Shown: positions 9,128 to 17,560 of the stretch, piece by piece
Layout: each line of letters begins with the position of its first letter
Numbering within the stretch: the first letter of the stretch is position 1
Source of the DNA: Solitalea koreensis
GTDB lineage: Bacteria > Bacteroidota > Bacteroidia > Sphingobacteriales > Sphingobacteriaceae
Length of the DNA: 64,000 nucleotides
Assembly (NCBI RefSeq): GCF_900182575.1
Contig: NZ_FXSZ01000009.1
Coordinates: 50,729-114,728 of the forward strand
Direction of reading: 5' to 3'
The notes under the pieces: generated by a model
Database searches by the model: none
The model's input: the letters and a program-made list of their open reading frames with translations, nothing else
What the model was told of the DNA's origin: nothing
Program-made: the position numbers and the translations under genes

Positions 9128-10261
9128 ATGCAGCTAATTGAGGTAACCAATCCAACAACCCGTAAAGAATTTTTAGAAGTTCCAAGAGTAGTTTACAAGA
9201 ATGACCCTGTTTGGGTTTGTCCGCTTGATAGTGAAATTGAAGACATATTCAATCCTAAAAAAAACAACTTCCACTCTTTTGGTGAAATTACACGTTGGAT
9301 TTTAAAAGATGACAATGGAAACCTAATTGGCAGGGTGGCTGCTTTCATCAACAAAAAGAAAGCCTATAACTGGCCCCAACCAACAGGAGGCATTGGCTAT
9401 TTTGAATGCATAAATGATGAAAAAGCTGCTTTTACGCTATTCAACGGCTGCAAAAAATGGCTACAAGAACGTGGAATGAAAGCAATGGATGGCTCCATTA
9501 ATTTCGGAGAAAACGATAAATTCTGGGGGCTTCTTATACATGGTTTTACACATCCTTCTTATGGAATGAATTATAATCCACCGTATTATCAGGGATTTTT
9601 TGAAAAATATGGTTTTGTAAAGCAATACGACCAACGAACCCGCCTTCTGGATTTAACCCAACCATTCACTGATCGCTTTGCAAAAATTGCCGATTGGGTG
9701 ATGAAAAAACCGGGTTATACTTTTGAGCATTTAGAAATAAGTAAGTTTGATAAATACGCAGCCGACATAGCTGAAATTTACAATAATGCGTGGGAGAACT
9801 TCGAAAACTTCACTCCTATTACTCAAACTACCATACGTGAAATGTTTGAGCAGATGAAACCTATTGTTGATGAAAAACTGATTTGGTTTGCCTATATAAA
9901 TGGTGAACCTGCCTCGTTCATTGTTTGTATTCCGGATGTTAACCAAATTTTCAAACATACAAACGGTAAATTAAACCTTATTGGTAAACTTAAATTTGTA
10001 TACCATAAATGGCGCAAAAGCATGAACCGTATCCGTATTATGGTAATGGGAACTAAAAAAGCTTACCAAAAACATGGCTTGGAGTCGGTTATGATTAGAA
10101 AGCTACAACTTATGGTTATGCCGGATGGTCATTACAAAGAAGCTGAGTTATCATGGGTTGGTGATTTTAACGAAAAAATGGAAGCGATTCATGAGGCTAC
10201 CGGAGCCAAACATGCCAAAACTCATGCTACTTATCGTTTTATATTTCCGGAGAACATTTAG
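9128..10261 (+). CDS. GNAT-superfamily-like protein
   Basis: A 377-residue soluble protein starting MQLIEVTNPTTRKEFLEVP. It matches a Bacteroidota family annotated as GNAT-like: an N-terminal part with VYKNDPVWVCPLDSEIEDIF and GRVAAFINKKK, a central PPYYQGFFEKYGFVKQYDQ block, and a C-terminal half with PASFIVCIPDVNQI and the YQKHGLESVMIRKL stretch that resembles an acetyl-CoA-binding loop and helix. The natural substrate is unknown. The alternative TTG start at 9107 lies inside the -7 promoter element, so ATG 9128 is preferred. It is divergent from the redoxin-like gene and probably monocistronic. Confidence 0.8.
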   Translation: MQLIEVTNPTTRKEFLEVPRVVYKNDPVWVCPLDSEIEDIFNPKKNNFHSFGEITRWILKDDNGNLIGRVAAFINKKKAYNWPQPTGGIGYFECINDEKAAFTLFNGCKKWLQERGMKAMDGSINFGENDKFWGLLIHGFTHPSYGMNYNPPYYQGFFEKYGFVKQYDQRTRLLDLTQPFTDRFAKIADWVMKKPGYTFEHLEISKFDKYAADIAEIYNNAWENFENFTPITQTTIREMFEQMKPIVDEKLIWFAYINGEPASFIVCIPDVNQIFKHTNGKLNLIGKLKFVYHKWRKSMNRIRIMVMGTKKAYQKHGLESVMIRKLQLMVMPDGHYKEAELSWVGDFNEKMEAIHEATGAKHAKTHATYRFIFPENI

Positions 10262-10337
10262 TTGTTAAATTTCACAAACAGAATTCTCGTTGATTAACAA
10301 TAACTTAATTTTAACTTTAAAAAAAGATAAAATTAAA

Positions 10338-10368
10338 TTTGGAAACAAACTTAAAGCCCGTATATTTG
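10338..10368 (+). promoter_or_regulatory. Promoter of tRNA-Lys (copy 1)
   Basis: TTTG (10338-10341), a 19-bp spacer and TATATTTG (10361-10368) form a perfect match to the Bacteroidota consensus. Transcription would begin about 40 nt before the mature tRNA. Confidence 0.8.
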
Positions 10369-10413
10369 CAATCCCAAAACAACGACACTATAACGCTGTA
10401 AGGGAAAGAAAAA

Positions 10414-10486
10414 GATTCCGTAGCTCAGCTGGTAGAGCAATACACTTTTAATGTATGGGTCCTGGGTTCGAATCCCAGCGGGATCA
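10414..10486 (+). tRNA. tRNA-Lys (UUU)
   Basis: The 73-nt gene folds into a full cloverleaf: acceptor stem GATTCCG/CGGGATC with one T-G pair, D-arm AGCTCAGCTGGTAGAGC, anticodon loop CTTTTAA (anticodon TTT), and T-arm CTGGG-TTCGAAT-CCCAG. The 3' CCA is not encoded. It is identical to the copies at 63389 and 63503. Confidence 0.97.
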
Positions 10487-10487
10487 C

Positions 10488-10523
10488 AAAAAAAGCCGAT
10501 AAGCAAAACTTATCGGCTTTTTT
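10488..10523. terminator. Terminator after tRNA-Lys, shared with the YceI operon
   Basis: AAAAGCCGATAAG and its complement flank a CAAAA loop, with T and A runs on either side. It lies right after the tRNA (+) and 20 bp after the stop of the last YceI gene (-). Confidence 0.88.
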
Positions 10524-10543
10524 ATGCCTATTAAAGATACCAA

Positions 10544-11143
10544 TTACAATTTAATCAGCACAAGATGAAAATTCACAATAATTTTTTCATCTACTTTCAC
10601 CATACCCATTACTCTGGATGGAGCTTTAAGGTTAAAGTCTGAAAAATTGAAACCATGCTGTCCCTGCAAATGAATCAAACCCTTTGCATCTTTTACAATA
10701 CTGCACCTTAATTCGCACGGAACAGTTACGCCCGCAAGTGTTATAGTGATATCTCCTTTAAATTTCTCCTCCGTAGCTTCATATTTTGGCTCTCGTTCAA
10801 ATGAGATAAAGTTGATCTCAATATATGGATACTTGTCCGATTGAATAGTTTTAGCAAAATCTTTTGTTATGGCCTTCATATTGCATTCAAACGCCGAAGT
10901 CTGCAGCTTTACCAATCCCTTTTTAAAGTAAGCGCCCTTCCCTTGTTCAGCCATTAGCAAAAGGGTATCCGATCCTTTATACTTATCAATCGTGCATTTA
11001 TACTTGTTAACGTTTGTCTTTCCATTGATAGTAACCGTGCTTGAAGGATGAATAGCCAAACGATGAATTCTCGTTTTGTCCTCTTGTCCAAATCCTAAAA
11101 AGGACCACAAACATGCGATAAAGATGAAAAGGAAATTTCTCAT
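10544..11143 (-). CDS. YceI-like secreted protein
   Basis: This 199-residue protein has a signal peptide (MRNFLFIFIACLWSFLGFGQ) and then a YceI-type lipocalin-like beta barrel. The end of the domain, FSDFNLKAPSRVMGMVKVDEKIIVNF, follows the family pattern. YceI proteins bind polyisoprenoid or other long lipophilic molecules in the periplasm. It is the last gene of a three-gene unit (YceI, porin, YceI), 37 bp after the porin gene. Compared with the first YceI of the operon it is more diverged, with extra cysteines (C51 in YKCTID, FECNMK, CELRC). Ligand and role are unknown. Confidence 0.8.
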   Translation of the reverse strand: MRNFLFIFIACLWSFLGFGQEDKTRIHRLAIHPSSTVTINGKTNVNKYKCTIDKYKGSDTLLLMAEQGKGAYFKKGLVKLQTSAFECNMKAITKDFAKTIQSDKYPYIEINFISFEREPKYEATEEKFKGDITITLAGVTVPCELRCSIVKDAKGLIHLQGQHGFNFSDFNLKAPSRVMGMVKVDEKIIVNFHLVLIKL

Positions 11144-11180
11144 CCGGCTAATAAACTAAATAAAAGAAGTAAAAGTATCA

Positions 11181-12452
11181 TCAGAAGGCAATCATCGCTT
11201 CCAACATAAAACCGTCAAACTTGCCGCCCTGCAATGAGTTCCCTACAGGATAATCTTTATACTGTTGATTTACATACTCAAGTTTGGCAACGATGTTTTT
11301 GGTCATAAACCAGCCCCCGCCTATATTGAATCTATCAACCTTAACCATGTCGTTTTCCACACCCGGCAATTGCCCCTTTACCGTGTTATAACGACCTCCG
11401 GCATACAATTGTTCTTTAGCCCCAAACCTGTAAATCAGTTCGCCAGCGAGCTGTGTCCAGGTACGTTCACCTGTAAAGGCTGCATCTGCAACCTTGTCGC
11501 GACCTGAGGTAGTTTCAAACACTCCAAAAAACTCGAGTCCTTTGTATTTAACAAAAGGATTGATCATGAATGAGGTCATGTCGGTTTTTAAAGCCGGATT
11601 TATTCGTCCACTAAAATCATTTGTCGACGCGCCTAAAATATCCATCACTTTATAATATCTCGACCCTCCACGATCACCGCCATACAAATAAGTATTGCTG
11701 GTTGCATTAACTGTATAAAGAGAACCAGTCAGCCTAAGCCTAAGATCGGCACTAATTTGTTTATCATAACCAAGCTTGGCAATGAAAGCCCCCTTCGTAG
11801 CTGTATCGGCTACGCTTTGATTCAAACGCCCGTTGGTAATTCCTAGCATCCCCAACCATCCGTTTGATTGATAATACACTTCTCCTCCAATCTCAGTAGT
11901 GAATGAATCCATGATGTAGTTTCCTACAAAAGGATTAAATAGGCCATGTGCGTTATCTGTCCGACGAAAATGTGCATCGCCATAGTTATTTTCCATCTGC
12001 CCGATCTTGATCGTAACATACTTCATGATATTGGCTGCAAAATCTTTCTTGATAAAATCCAGCTTGTCGATCTGAATATAACCACCCTTTACATAGGTTT
12101 CCGTATGGTGCCGCGATGACAGATACGTTCTTAAGTGCATGCGTACGCCATCGTACAATTGAACATCGAGATCCAAGTTAGCATTTGGGAGGTTAAAGTT
12201 ACTAATAAGGTGTACAAGGTTATTGGCGTCATTCTGATGATCGAGAGCCTGATATTGCAGCCCAAAAGCTCCTCCAATTCGAACCTTTAGTTTATTATCC
12301 CACGTTACGGTATCCTGCTTACTAGTCTCAAAAACATTTAAACCAGTCTTGTCGTTGGCTCTGAAGTATTGCAGATCAGGTTGCTGCGCGTAGCTAACAC
12401 TCCCGATGAGTATAAAAAAAATACTGAGGAAAAAAGTAGATCTTTTTTTCAT
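11181..12452 (-). CDS. Outer-membrane porin-like beta-barrel protein
   Basis: A 423-residue protein with a signal peptide (to SYAQQ) and alternating hydrophobic strands throughout, ending in a C-terminal phenylalanine (FMLEAMIAF) as expected for an outer-membrane barrel. The layout (KVRIGGAFGLQYQAL, YVTIKIGQMENNYGDAHFRRTDNAHG, FNPFVGNYIMDSF, KLEYVNQQY) resembles phosphate-selective porin O/P-like proteins of Bacteroidota, though I cannot assign a solute. It sits between two YceI genes, 11 bp after the first, which suggests that barrel and lipid-binding proteins act together in envelope transport. The assignment to a precise porin family is uncertain. Confidence 0.75.
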   Translation of the reverse strand: MKKRSTFFLSIFFILIGSVSYAQQPDLQYFRANDKTGLNVFETSKQDTVTWDNKLKVRIGGAFGLQYQALDHQNDANNLVHLISNFNLPNANLDLDVQLYDGVRMHLRTYLSSRHHTETYVKGGYIQIDKLDFIKKDFAANIMKYVTIKIGQMENNYGDAHFRRTDNAHGLFNPFVGNYIMDSFTTEIGGEVYYQSNGWLGMLGITNGRLNQSVADTATKGAFIAKLGYDKQISADLRLRLTGSLYTVNATSNTYLYGGDRGGSRYYKVMDILGASTNDFSGRINPALKTDMTSFMINPFVKYKGLEFFGVFETTSGRDKVADAAFTGERTWTQLAGELIYRFGAKEQLYAGGRYNTVKGQLPGVENDMVKVDRFNIGGGWFMTKNIVAKLEYVNQQYKDYPVGNSLQGGKFDGFMLEAMIAF

Positions 12453-12463
12453 AACGTTTACAT

Positions 12464-13036
12464 TTAGGTTTTAGGTAGTACAATCAGTTCATAATGAAAA
12501 GTGACTTTTTCACCCACTTTAATCGTACCCATTACAGCTTTGGGGGGAGCCATATTAAATTCCTTCATATTGATTGCCTGTGAGCCGCTCAGCTGCACGG
12601 ATCCATCTGCTAAAACCTTCGATGTCACATTCAATGCTATAGGTTTGCTTACGCCGGCCATGGTTAGTGTTCCATTCGCTTTGACAACAGCTCCACTAAC
12701 CGTAGCGCTTGTTAACTTAAAAGTGATCGTCGGAAACTTATCGGACTTAAAGGCTTCATAAGTTTTATTATCCATCGTACCGCCTTTTTCGCTTTTGAGG
12801 TCCTTCACAGCGATCTTCACTACGACATCACTGATTGCTTTCACACCGGTTCCTTCAGTAGTGATATTACCCGACCAATCTACTTTCTTCACCGTCTCCG
12901 TCCAGTCGTGCATAGTGGAGGTACCTGTTACAGACATTTTGTGCGACTTAAGGATGTATGCCTTTTGGCCAAAAGCGACTAATGCATTTAACAACAGGAA
13001 GACTAAAGCCAAGGGAGGGATTTTTGAATATTTCAT
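12464..13036 (-). CDS. YceI family periplasmic lipid-binding protein
   Basis: A 190-residue YceI protein: signal peptide to AFGQ, then the family pattern with SGTSTMHDWTET-type opening (SVTGTSTMHDWTETV), KNKTYEAFKSDKFPTITFKL-like helix-strand block and the closing NMAPPKAVMGTIKVGEKVTFHYEL. It is the first gene of the YceI-porin-YceI unit. No TAnnTTTG promoter was found immediately upstream. A role in binding an isoprenoid or lipid is known for the family; the ligand here is not known. Confidence 0.92.
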   Translation of the reverse strand: MKYSKIPPLALVFLLLNALVAFGQKAYILKSHKMSVTGTSTMHDWTETVKKVDWSGNITTEGTGVKAISDVVVKIAVKDLKSEKGGTMDNKTYEAFKSDKFPTITFKLTSATVSGAVVKANGTLTMAGVSKPIALNVTSKVLADGSVQLSGSQAINMKEFNMAPPKAVMGTIKVGEKVTFHYELIVLPKT

Positions 13037-13134
13037 ATTGAATGTGTTGTAAGATGCTATTTAAATATAGCGAAAATCAACTGAAAAAAACATCAATGCA
13101 CTGACATACAATGCATTACATTCACCAAAAGCAA

Positions 13135-13352
13135 CTAATTAAAGGCTTGTGATATCTTGCTTAGAAAAGAAAGCTCTTCTTTAAATGCGCGAACCGAGCG
13201 ATTCCGGCAGGGATAGGCTGTTCTTGTTTACATTTACCATGCTTTCCAGGCATACTCATCAACGGTTTTTGACCTACACCGCCACTAATAAACGCCACAG
13301 GGAATGTAACATCTGTAGGCAAAACAAAGTTTCCGGTGGGAGCAGTCAGAGC
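13135..13352 (-). pseudogene. Relic of a flavohemoglobin-type reductase domain
   Basis: No complete frame is present, but two pieces in different frames on the minus strand are recognisable. From 13346 to about 13251 the frame reads LTAPTGNFVLP and then FISGGVGQKPLMSM, the NAD(P)-binding start of the ferredoxin-reductase domain of flavohemoglobin (nitric oxide dioxygenase). From 13209 to a stop at 13135 another frame reads CRNRSVRAFKEELSFLSK, matching the next conserved block (typically H-x-x-x-N-x-x-x-H-A-F-K-x-E). The heme domain and the rest are gone. I infer a decayed hmp-like gene. It lies between the YceI operon and the GH95 terminator. Confidence 0.65.
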
Positions 13353-13401
13353 TCTACCCTATCGTTCAAGTGCTGACAAGCAAGGCGAATGCCTAAAAAA
13401 C

Positions 13402-13440
13402 ATCAGTCAAAGTCTGACAACACTCGGAGCTTTGACTGAT
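13402..13440 (-). terminator. Terminator after the GH95 operon
   Basis: Perfect 11-nt arms (13402-13412 and 13430-13440) are followed on the minus strand by GTTTTTTAGG, 35 bp beyond the GH95 stop. Confidence 0.75.
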
Positions 13441-13474
13441 CAACAACAAATTTAATAACCTAAGAACTTTGACC

Positions 13475-15679
13475 CTACAACTTTTCTGAAGTCACCTCTT
13501 TCAGTTCATCATTTACGCGTACGATAACTTTTTGGGGTGTTAGAGAACGAATTTTATAGGAAGTCACCTTTCCATTTTTCCAGCTACAATCAACCGTAAA
13601 TCCACCGCGTGCTTTCAGGCCACAAATTGAACCATTAGCCTTCCAGGCTTGAGGAAGAGCCGGCAACAGGTGAATTTCTCCTGTATGACTTTGTAAAAGC
13701 ATTTCAGCTATAGCACCGGTAATTCCAAAATTCCCGTCTAACTGTACAGGAGCATAGGTAAAGAGGTTTGCCGATGTTGTATTGTAGGTTAGCAATCCTC
13801 TAATCATCATACCGGCCTTCTCACCTTCTCCCATGCGAGCCCACATGGCACAACGCCAGGCCCAGGTCCATGAATGACGGCTATCGCTACCTGTTGATGC
13901 CACGGTAAAAGGTGTATTTATATTTTTGCCATAATTGCCGCTCCGGGCACGCAATGAAATAATGGCTGCTTGGGCAAGTTCAGGTGTATTGGCAACGCTA
14001 ATCTGACGGCCTGGAAATACCGCGAATAAATGCGAAGTATGCCTATGCTGATCATCAGGATCGTCTCTATCAGACTGCCATTCTTGCAACTGGCCCCATT
14101 TTCCAATCTTATTAGGAGCCAAGTGTTGCTTCATACTGGCTACTTTTATCTGGTATTCTGTATCAATACCTAGCACTTTTGCCGCCTCCAGGTAATTTTG
14201 AAACAAGTCCCAAACCAATTGCTGATCATGCATTACACCATCTTCTCTTGGACCATGTTCAGGCGACCATCCTTTAGGCACCACCAAGGTTCCATCAGGG
14301 AGTTGTTTTAAACGATCTTCCCAATATTGACAAGTTTCTTTTAAAATGGGGTAAGCTGTTTTTTCAAGGTAAGATTTATCCATTGTAAAGGCCCAGTGCT
14401 CAAAAACATGCTGGGCATACCATGCGCTGGCAGGAATATTCCATTCCCAGCCGTTGCCGCCAAATATACTTTGACTGGTACGGGCTGTCCAACCTCGGGT
14501 ATTTTCGCCAAAAGCTTTACGGGTGGCGATGCGGCAAGGCTCCGCTGAAGCAGCAATAAAATCCATCAGCGGAATATGGCATTCGGATAAATTGGTTGAT
14601 TCGGCCGGCCAGTAATTCATCTGTACATTGATATTATTATGATAATCACTGGCCCAAGGCGGGGTATTGCTATTATTCCAAAGGCCCTGAAGATTGGCAG
14701 GCAAACCTCCGGGACGCGAAGAACCTACAAGCAAATAACGACCGTACTGAAACATCATTTCCTCAAGATCAGGATCAGCACCTCCTGCTGCATATTTCTT
14801 TAAACGTATATCGGTTGGCAAGGCCAAAATACTATCGGCCGTTTTTCCGATGTTTATGACAGCTGCTGCCGTAAGATGAGTGATATCATTGATGTGACGC
14901 TTAACTAATTCTTCATAACTCCATTTCTGCGCCGAAGCTTGTTCTTTTTGAATGAGGGGCATCGGATCAGCACCACGCCAATTTGAAAAATAATCAGGTT
15001 TATAATTGGTGCGGGCATCCAGGTAAATCACCAACGAGTTGCACTTTTCAAAGACAAGCTTGTCGCCTTCCACGCGAACAGTACCTCCATCATGTTCCAA
15101 ATGAAGATTAGCGGCATATTTTAACTTATTGGGCATTTCACCTGCAAAATTCAACTCAGCATTTTGGGCAACGCTAATTGCGCCCTGTGCTGATGACAAA
15201 GAAATCTTCCCTGAAAAAGCACCTTTTTTATTAGACATATACCTAAAAACCAGTACTTCATCAGGATGGCTGGCAAAAGCCTTTCTCTGAATTTTTACTC
15301 CGTTAGATGCAAAGCTAGTGGTATGAATGCCTGAAATTAGATCTAATGAACGTTTGTAAGATCTCGTTTGGTTAAGATTATCAAAATCAATGACCAGCTC
15401 TCCAAAATTCCGGTATGATCCAAAACCATGATCACCGGTATTATAAGCACCGTCCCAATTATTATCGCCTGACCAAAGACTTTGTTCATTAAACTGAATA
15501 TGCTCTGTGTTGATATCACCAAATAGCATGGCACCCAACCTTCCGTTTCCGATCGGCAATGCCTCAGTATCCCACTTTTGGGCTGGCTGTGTATACCACA
15601 TTTTCACTCCATTATCTGCATGAGTATTCATTGCAACCATTAAGAACGCAACGAAGAAAGCTTTTTTAATGTAATTCAT
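13475..15679 (-). CDS. GH95 family alpha-L-fucosidase (secreted)
   Basis: This 734-residue protein has a signal peptide and then a GH95 layout: N-terminal beta domain starting MWYTQPAQKWDTEALPIGNGRLGAMLFGD, a linker, the (alpha/alpha)6 barrel (GGLPANLQGLWNNSNTPPWASDYHNNINVQMNYWPAES in part, then PKGWSPEHGPREDG and RHTSHLFAVFPGRQI) and a C-terminal beta domain. GH95 enzymes are inverting, usually alpha-1,2-L-fucosidases; some act on alpha-L-galactose. It is the last gene of a unit with GH110, GH20 and a PNGase F-like enzyme, so removal of terminal fucose from glycoprotein glycans is the likely job. It is a little shorter than many GH95 proteins (about 780). The gap to the GH110 gene is 45 bp. 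Confidence 0.93.
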   Translation of the reverse strand: MNYIKKAFFVAFLMVAMNTHADNGVKMWYTQPAQKWDTEALPIGNGRLGAMLFGDINTEHIQFNEQSLWSGDNNWDGAYNTGDHGFGSYRNFGELVIDFDNLNQTRSYKRSLDLISGIHTTSFASNGVKIQRKAFASHPDEVLVFRYMSNKKGAFSGKISLSSAQGAISVAQNAELNFAGEMPNKLKYAANLHLEHDGGTVRVEGDKLVFEKCNSLVIYLDARTNYKPDYFSNWRGADPMPLIQKEQASAQKWSYEELVKRHINDITHLTAAAVINIGKTADSILALPTDIRLKKYAAGGADPDLEEMMFQYGRYLLVGSSRPGGLPANLQGLWNNSNTPPWASDYHNNINVQMNYWPAESTNLSECHIPLMDFIAASAEPCRIATRKAFGENTRGWTARTSQSIFGGNGWEWNIPASAWYAQHVFEHWAFTMDKSYLEKTAYPILKETCQYWEDRLKQLPDGTLVVPKGWSPEHGPREDGVMHDQQLVWDLFQNYLEAAKVLGIDTEYQIKVASMKQHLAPNKIGKWGQLQEWQSDRDDPDDQHRHTSHLFAVFPGRQISVANTPELAQAAIISLRARSGNYGKNINTPFTVASTGSDSRHSWTWAWRCAMWARMGEGEKAGMMIRGLLTYNTTSANLFTYAPVQLDGNFGITGAIAEMLLQSHTGEIHLLPALPQAWKANGSICGLKARGGFTVDCSWKNGKVTSYKIRSLTPQKVIVRVNDELKEVTSEKL

Positions 15680-15724
15680 TCTATAAAAACGTTTTAGGTT
15701 TTAGCCCGATCCTTGGTTAAGACC

Positions 15725-17560
15725 TTATTTTATATTTACGGTTAAGTCTGTTTTCAAATCATCATTTGTCATTTTTGAGGCATTGATGCATGTAACTCCA
15801 GAAGCATCTGTACTGTTCTTATCAATTACCACATGCTTACATGCAGTTAGATTAACAAAGGACTTATTGTTGCTTTTTCCCAGGAACTGAGTGTAGGTTA
15901 TTTTATTACCTTCAAATAAAAGATGGTCAACGCTACGCGCATTTAAAATTGCATCTTTATACATTTTAAAAGTATTGTCAACAATCCGTATATTCCTGTG
16001 TACCATGTTGCCTACGATTAACTCGTGATTTTCGGGTGCAATCTGAATGGCGCCTCCAGAATTGTGGCCGCAATCTTCAAATACATTATTACGAATGGTC
16101 ACATCCTGAACACTGCCAGACTCAAACCAGCTGGAAGCATCGTCGGCAATCAAAATAGGATACATTCCCGTATGATAAAAGATATTGTTTTCGATTACTA
16201 CTTTTCGGCGGGTGGTAATGAGCAAACCACGGGTATTAGTGCGCTCAAAACGGCTGTTGCGAACAAGTACTTCCGGAGTCCAAGTAAGGTTCTCCATACA
16301 CAAACCTTCTTTAACGAAAGCTGGCAAGCTGCCCAATACTTCAATTTCCATCTCTTTTTTGTTGATGAGCTTGGCGTTTTTTAATTTTGCTTTACCCAAT
16401 GGCATCAATGTTTGAGGATTTATAAATGCAATGCTGTCGCCTTTAAAAAATGCTTCGAAGCCATAGGATTGAGGGTGCATAAAACGCACTTTTAGCTTTT
16501 TTGCTGAATCAATTGCTGTTATCTGCAAATGGGTACCATGCACATTTACGGGATCATCATGCGAGCCAGAGGTAAAACAACTGTCTATTTTCACCAAACC
16601 CTTGCAACCCGAAAAATGGAAACAATCAGCAAACGAGGCGATGATTCGGCCGCTATCCTTCCTTGGGGCCACTTCTACTTTCTTAAAAGAAATGTTTTCA
16701 GAGAACTGAGAAACAATTCCCAGTCCGTGCATATAATGCATTTTAACATGTTCAAGGCTGATGTTTTTACTAAGCAAAATAAAACCGCCGCAGTTATCGC
16801 GGTAGGGATCACGGATAGTCAACACATCTCCTACATGAAAATTAGTTTTTGCAAACTTACCTTCGAACTTTACCTGATTAAAACCGGTTTCAAGGGCTTT
16901 AGCGGCAAGGAATGGTGAAAAGGTACTGTAGCGCATAATTTCCTTTCCCGGCTCAAAAAGGATGGTATGAAAAGAATGGGTATTCCAGCCTTCGCCATAA
17001 AAACTAATTTCCCCATTATCAATCGTGTATTTTGAATCAGGGTGAATCGCTGTTTCTATGGCCGTATCGCAAACTGATTTAATGGTCAACTCCGACATGG
17101 TTGGTCGCTCATAATCAAAGCAGATGTCTTTAATCTTAACATTTACACTATTGAGGAGTGCAAACGACACCATTTTACCATGCAGCACCACCAAAGTATT
17201 ATTGCCGTCAAGGGTTAGGTTTTGACAATTTTCAAACGGAAATGCTATGCTTTTAACCTTCGATAAAGTATCATTTTCAGTGCAATTTGATACGTACAGC
17301 TCGCGTTTCACTGCCTTTTCGGGCCAAATGTCAATACGGCCGCCGGGAAGCATTAAAACTGAACTTCTGCTTTTCTTACAAGCTTCAATAGCCTTACGAA
17401 TACCGGGAGCAGCATCTTTATAACTGTTTGATTTTACACCAAAATCAGAAGCTTTGATTATTTTTTGACCAAAAGCCACATAATTGAAAACTATTAAAAA
17501 GAAAAATATAAGGCGGCTTCTCATCCCTATTCTACTAATCATAAAACGTTTATTGTTCAA
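15725..17560 (-). CDS. GH110 family alpha-1,3-galactosidase (secreted)
   Basis: A 611-residue protein with an N-terminal signal (ending near VAFGQ) and a right-handed beta-helix. Conserved GH110 features include IKASDFGVKSNSYKDAAPGI at the start, the SGSHDDPVNVHGTHLQI block with an Asp pair, and RGLLITTRRKVVIENNIFYHTGM in the helix turns. GH110 enzymes remove terminal alpha-1,3-linked galactose, as in blood group B and linear B structures, without retention of configuration. The gene start overlaps the GH20 stop by 4 bp (ATGA), so the two are translationally coupled. Subfamily preference (branched versus linear) cannot be read from sequence here. Confidence 0.85.
   Translation of the reverse strand: MNNKRFMISRIGMRSRLIFFFLIVFNYVAFGQKIIKASDFGVKSNSYKDAAPGIRKAIEACKKSRSSVLMLPGGRIDIWPEKAVKRELYVSNCTENDTLSKVKSIAFPFENCQNLTLDGNNTLVVLHGKMVSFALLNSVNVKIKDICFDYERPTMSELTIKSVCDTAIETAIHPDSKYTIDNGEISFYGEGWNTHSFHTILFEPGKEIMRYSTFSPFLAAKALETGFNQVKFEGKFAKTNFHVGDVLTIRDPYRDNCGGFILLSKNISLEHVKMHYMHGLGIVSQFSENISFKKVEVAPRKDSGRIIASFADCFHFSGCKGLVKIDSCFTSGSHDDPVNVHGTHLQITAIDSAKKLKVRFMHPQSYGFEAFFKGDSIAFINPQTLMPLGKAKLKNAKLINKKEMEIEVLGSLPAFVKEGLCMENLTWTPEVLVRNSRFERTNTRGLLITTRRKVVIENNIFYHTGMYPILIADDASSWFESGSVQDVTIRNNVFEDCGHNSGGAIQIAPENHELIVGNMVHRNIRIVDNTFKMYKDAILNARSVDHLLFEGNKITYTQFLGKSNNKSFVNLTACKHVVIDKNSTDASGVTCINASKMTNDDLKTDLTVNIK

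Noticed and set aside
13185..13376. 63-codon plus-strand open frame
   Set aside because: It lies opposite the flavohemoglobin relic, which explains the sequence better.
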